Assembly (NCBI GenBank): GCA_963995525.1
Contig: OZ023210.1
Location: 1,012,482 to 1,076,481 of the forward strand
Length of the DNA stretch: 64,000 nt
From: Escarpia spicata
Lineage: Eukaryota > Annelida > Polychaeta > Sabellida > Siboglinidae
Direction of reading: 5' to 3'
A program made the position numbers and the translations under genes. Shown one piece after another: positions 61,703 through 64,000 of this stretch (positions are counted from its first letter, which is position 1; the number at the start of each line of letters is the position of its first letter). The notes beneath the pieces are model-generated. The model was not told the DNA's origin. It ran no database searches and saw only the letters and a program-made list of their open reading frames with translations.

Positions 61703-62734
61703 ATGGATTCGCTCATCACGCCAAGGTTTCGGCAGGAAGGTTTGAACGACTCTTTCATCAACTCCACTTTGCTACCTGTTGGTATGAATGTCAGCGAGGA
61801 TGCGAATAGTTTCTCCACAAAGGTAATTGACGTAGAGAGTTTCGCCACCTTCCTTATGTGTGTGTTTGGTATACCAGGCAACCTGCTCGTCCTCGCCGTG
61901 TACGCCTGCAAGATGACGTCATCCACCAGAGTGTACATGTTTGCTTTGGCCGTCGTTGATTTGGACGTTTGCGTTAGCGGAATGATCCTGACAAGATTCG
62001 CGCTTGACTTCATCAGCATACTGATTATTTCGTTCATCATGCGTACGTCGGTCGTGTTCTCCGCGCTTCTTCTGACGTTCGTGTCAATAGAACGCCTGCT
62101 GGCAGTGCGGCGTCCTCACACGTTCAGTCTGAGTACACGACGGGCGAAGTGGGCGCTGGTCGTCATTGCTCTTACTGCCGCTCTCGTTGGTACGGTCTTA
62201 ACAGTGGCACGTATCACCAAAAACACGCTGTTGCTTAGTGTCATTTCCGCGGTGCTTATATTAACAAACGTCTTGATCATGATCGTTTGCTACTCGCTAA
62301 TGGCAATGACGATGCTAATAAAAGTAAGATCTGCTCACAGGAATGTTGGTGTCGCAAGTATGACACCTGTTCCGGGAACATCATCTGTTACTCCTACCCC
62401 GTTTGAACTCACAGAGGGTACAGCCACTGGTAATATCACTACCAATAAAAAACACCCAGAGCTTGGTGGCAAAGCGACAACTGTGAAACAGACTAATGCA
62501 TACAAAGGTGTGTCATTATTATTTATAATTACAGTAGTGTGTTTAGCATGTTGGACACCACGATGGCTGGCAGATGTTGGTTTGCGAGTCCCGAGATATT
62601 TACAAGGACTATTTTTCCTTAACTCCGTCGTCAATCCATTCATCTACAGCGCCGTGAGCGGAATGTTTCGCGACGACTTCGGTCAGTTCTACAGACAGAT
62701 TTGTTCAAAGTTGGCGATATGTCGCCACTGCTAG
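61703..62734 (+). CDS. Rhodopsin-class (class A) G-protein-coupled receptor, orphan, single coding exon (paralogue 2)
   Basis: This 343-residue plasma-membrane receptor matches the gene at 15084 without a length change. It keeps GN (59-60) in TM1, ERL (130-132) after TM3, CWTP (283-286) in TM6 and NPFIY (311-315) in TM7. TM2 has LAVVD in place of LAVAD, retaining Asp86. The N-terminus carries sequons at Asn15, Asn20 and Asn29, and Asn244 in the intracellular loop is not expected to be glycosylated. As in its paralogue, the cysteines of the usual TM3-ECL2 disulfide are not found and ECL2 is only a few residues. Substitutions cluster in the third intracellular loop (about 225-250) and in the TM3-TM4 and TM6-TM7 edges. 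W136 of paralogue 1 is Arg here. Ligand and G-protein are unknown. The unbroken frame indicates selection or a recent duplication. Confidence 0.93.
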   Translation: MDSLITPRFRQEGLNDSFINSTLLPVGMNVSEDANSFSTKVIDVESFATFLMCVFGIPGNLLVLAVYACKMTSSTRVYMFALAVVDLDVCVSGMILTRFALDFISILIISFIMRTSVVFSALLLTFVSIERLLAVRRPHTFSLSTRRAKWALVVIALTAALVGTVLTVARITKNTLLLSVISAVLILTNVLIMIVCYSLMAMTMLIKVRSAHRNVGVASMTPVPGTSSVTPTPFELTEGTATGNITTNKKHPELGGKATTVKQTNAYKGVSLLFIITVVCLACWTPRWLADVGLRVPRYLQGLFFLNSVVNPFIYSAVSGMFRDDFGQFYRQICSKLAICRHC

Positions 62735-63289
62735 GTGTATGCTTCGACAAACACCGGTATCAAATGACGACGTGCCAGCCAGTGTTCATATCACATGGAT
62801 TTTCTATGGTATTGAGATGGATATGTTTTGTCATTTACAAATTATTTGACGGGATGTTACATGGCGATGTAGGAGGCTGAATGGTTTTAATGGATATATT
62901 GTACTGCATTTAGATATGTTTCGACATTTATAAATGTGTATGTGGTATGTCACAATGTAACGTACCGTGAGTTGTGTAGTTTCATAGATACATTGCTTTG
63001 AATGTTATTGATATGTTGACATTTACAACTTATGATATTATGGTTTATCAACAGGCGGATTATCGTTTTGTGTTTCAGTACGAATGTCTAGCTTGTGCTT
63101 TGTACATGAATTATGAAGTACCGATGCTGGTACGTCATTGCTCAGACGGGATATTTAGGACTATTAGTTGTTTATGAAATGGTAAATTAGTGTCGAACAT
63201 ATCGTTCATTTATTCTGTTGTGTTTGTGATGCTGTGATGTGTATAATAATTGCATGCTACACGGAAAGCTGTTGAATAATTCTACACTG

Positions 63290-63295
63290 AATAAA
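63290..63295 (+). terminator. Candidate polyadenylation signal of receptor 2
   Basis: AATAAA about 555 nt after the stop, in the same context as 16761 in copy 1. Confidence 0.5.
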
Positions 63296-63840
63296 AGCAA
63301 TCCCATTGCAAGAATATGTGAATTATTGCTGAATTGTGGCGTTCTATATGAGACCATGTTATATTTGCTCAGGCATATGATTCACAATGAAGTCGAGATG
63401 ACAACGGGTTCCTTATCAGGTTCTGTTCCAGGGGAATTCTACGCTGCAATGCCCCTTAATTGGATCTACAGGCGAACACTGGAGTGTCGTTGCGCACCAG
63501 ACCTTAGTCTATAGTGTAGTAAATAATGTCACAATAAATGTACAACACCCTACCATTCACCCTCACGTGTGTATTTCAGCAACCCTGCGACATTATGTAC
63601 AAAACGTCACAGGTAATTGTATTATATCAACAGTCACAGATTGCGGCTCTTCTCCAGGTTTCCTTGACATGTAAGTTCGATTGCAATAGCAATTTTAAAG
63701 TTAGATTTAGTTGACCTACTAAAAAGAAAAATACTGTTTTAGTGTAAAGTGATGAAATTTCCATTGTGCTGATTTTAAACTGTGTGATTGAACGTATCAA
63801 TTAAAATTAGTATGATATTTTACTCTTAAAAAGGTATGAA

Positions 63841-64000
63841 CAGACAGACAGACAGACAATAGTTTTTATTTTGACCTACTTACATGTCACTCAATAAGTG
63901 AGTATGTAAAAGCATAATAATCACGAAATAATATATAAATTATCGCGTGTGGGTCAGGGAGATTCCCACCAAGGCAAAAAAAACGCTCTCGTGGGAGCCA
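63841..64000 (-). mobile_element. LINE-P 3' end, continuing beyond the window
   Basis: On the minus strand the sequence ends 'aataaaaactattg' followed by (TCTG)n, a typical LINE 3' UTR with a short tandem tail. The insertion lies at 'ggtatgaa', where receptor block 2 loses similarity to 30050. No coding part is inside the window. Confidence 0.55.

Larger units (their letters stand above)
61297..63840 (+). repeat. Duplicated receptor block, copy 2 (continuous)
   Basis: About 2.54 kb that aligns in order to 14588-17125 and then to 29630-30050. It is bounded on the left by the LINE-K tail and on the right by the CAGA repeat of LINE-P. Confidence 0.85.

Overview
The window is animal nuclear DNA. 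It has no operons or bacterial-style gene packing. It holds two single-exon seven-transmembrane receptor genes in a background of at least a dozen non-LTR retrotransposon (LINE) copies, an LTR-retrotransposon gag relic, transposon-like relic ORFs, two tandem arrays that grew out of coding sequence, and many CA, TA and CATA/CACG microsatellites. The repeat types (CR1/L2-like and jockey-like LINEs, a 2A-bearing LINE, TatD-like exon fragments, uncharacterised invertebrate repeat ORFs) suggest a marine invertebrate, possibly a lophotrochozoan. That taxonomic guess rests on recall of family distributions and was not tested.

Layout. 0-14.5 kb: degenerate LINE relics (1.5-2.7, 2.7-4.4, 7.2-8.4, 9.2-9.9, 12.8-13.2 kb), a broken transposase-like ORF behind a 59-bp tandem repeat (5.9-7.0 kb), a microsatellite block, and copy 1 of a roughly 0.7-kb interspersed unit (11.4-12.1 kb). 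14.6-17.1 kb: receptor gene 1. 17.3-20.7 kb: one intact LINE with an uninterrupted 1039-residue endonuclease/reverse transcriptase and an N-terminal 2A-like motif. 22.7-28.9 kb: inverted repeats flanking a decayed mobile-gene ORF in which a segment of about 108 bp is amplified about 35 times. 29.6-30.05 kb: the displaced 3' part of the receptor block.

30.4-33 kb: LINE fragments and a CG-rich inverted-repeat (MITE-like) cluster. 33.5-49.3 kb: two large copies of the interspersed unit in tandem, each carrying the same two LINE insertions. Copy 2 holds a three-level nest (LINE-C inside LINE-F inside LINE-D). Copy 3 carries an inverted, roughly 0.8-kb templated copy of sequence lying 1.4 kb upstream. 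49.3-54.6 kb: three further LINE fragments. 54.8-59.4 kb: TatD-nuclease-like exon fragments, one containing about 27 copies of a 56-bp tandem repeat, and an opposing gag relic. 59.8-61.3 kb: another LINE. 61.3-63.84 kb: receptor gene 2, the uninterrupted paralogue of block 1. 63.84 kb to the end: the start of a minus-strand LINE 3' end.

The only genes that look functional for the host are the two receptors, both 343 residues and roughly 88% identical by eye. The LINE at 17.4 kb is the only mobile element whose main ORF is intact. Nearly everything else records successive insertion, truncation, local duplication and tandem amplification. The duplicated receptor block acts as an internal ruler: block 2 is continuous, while block 1 is split by about 12.5 kb that includes the intact LINE and the 108-bp array.
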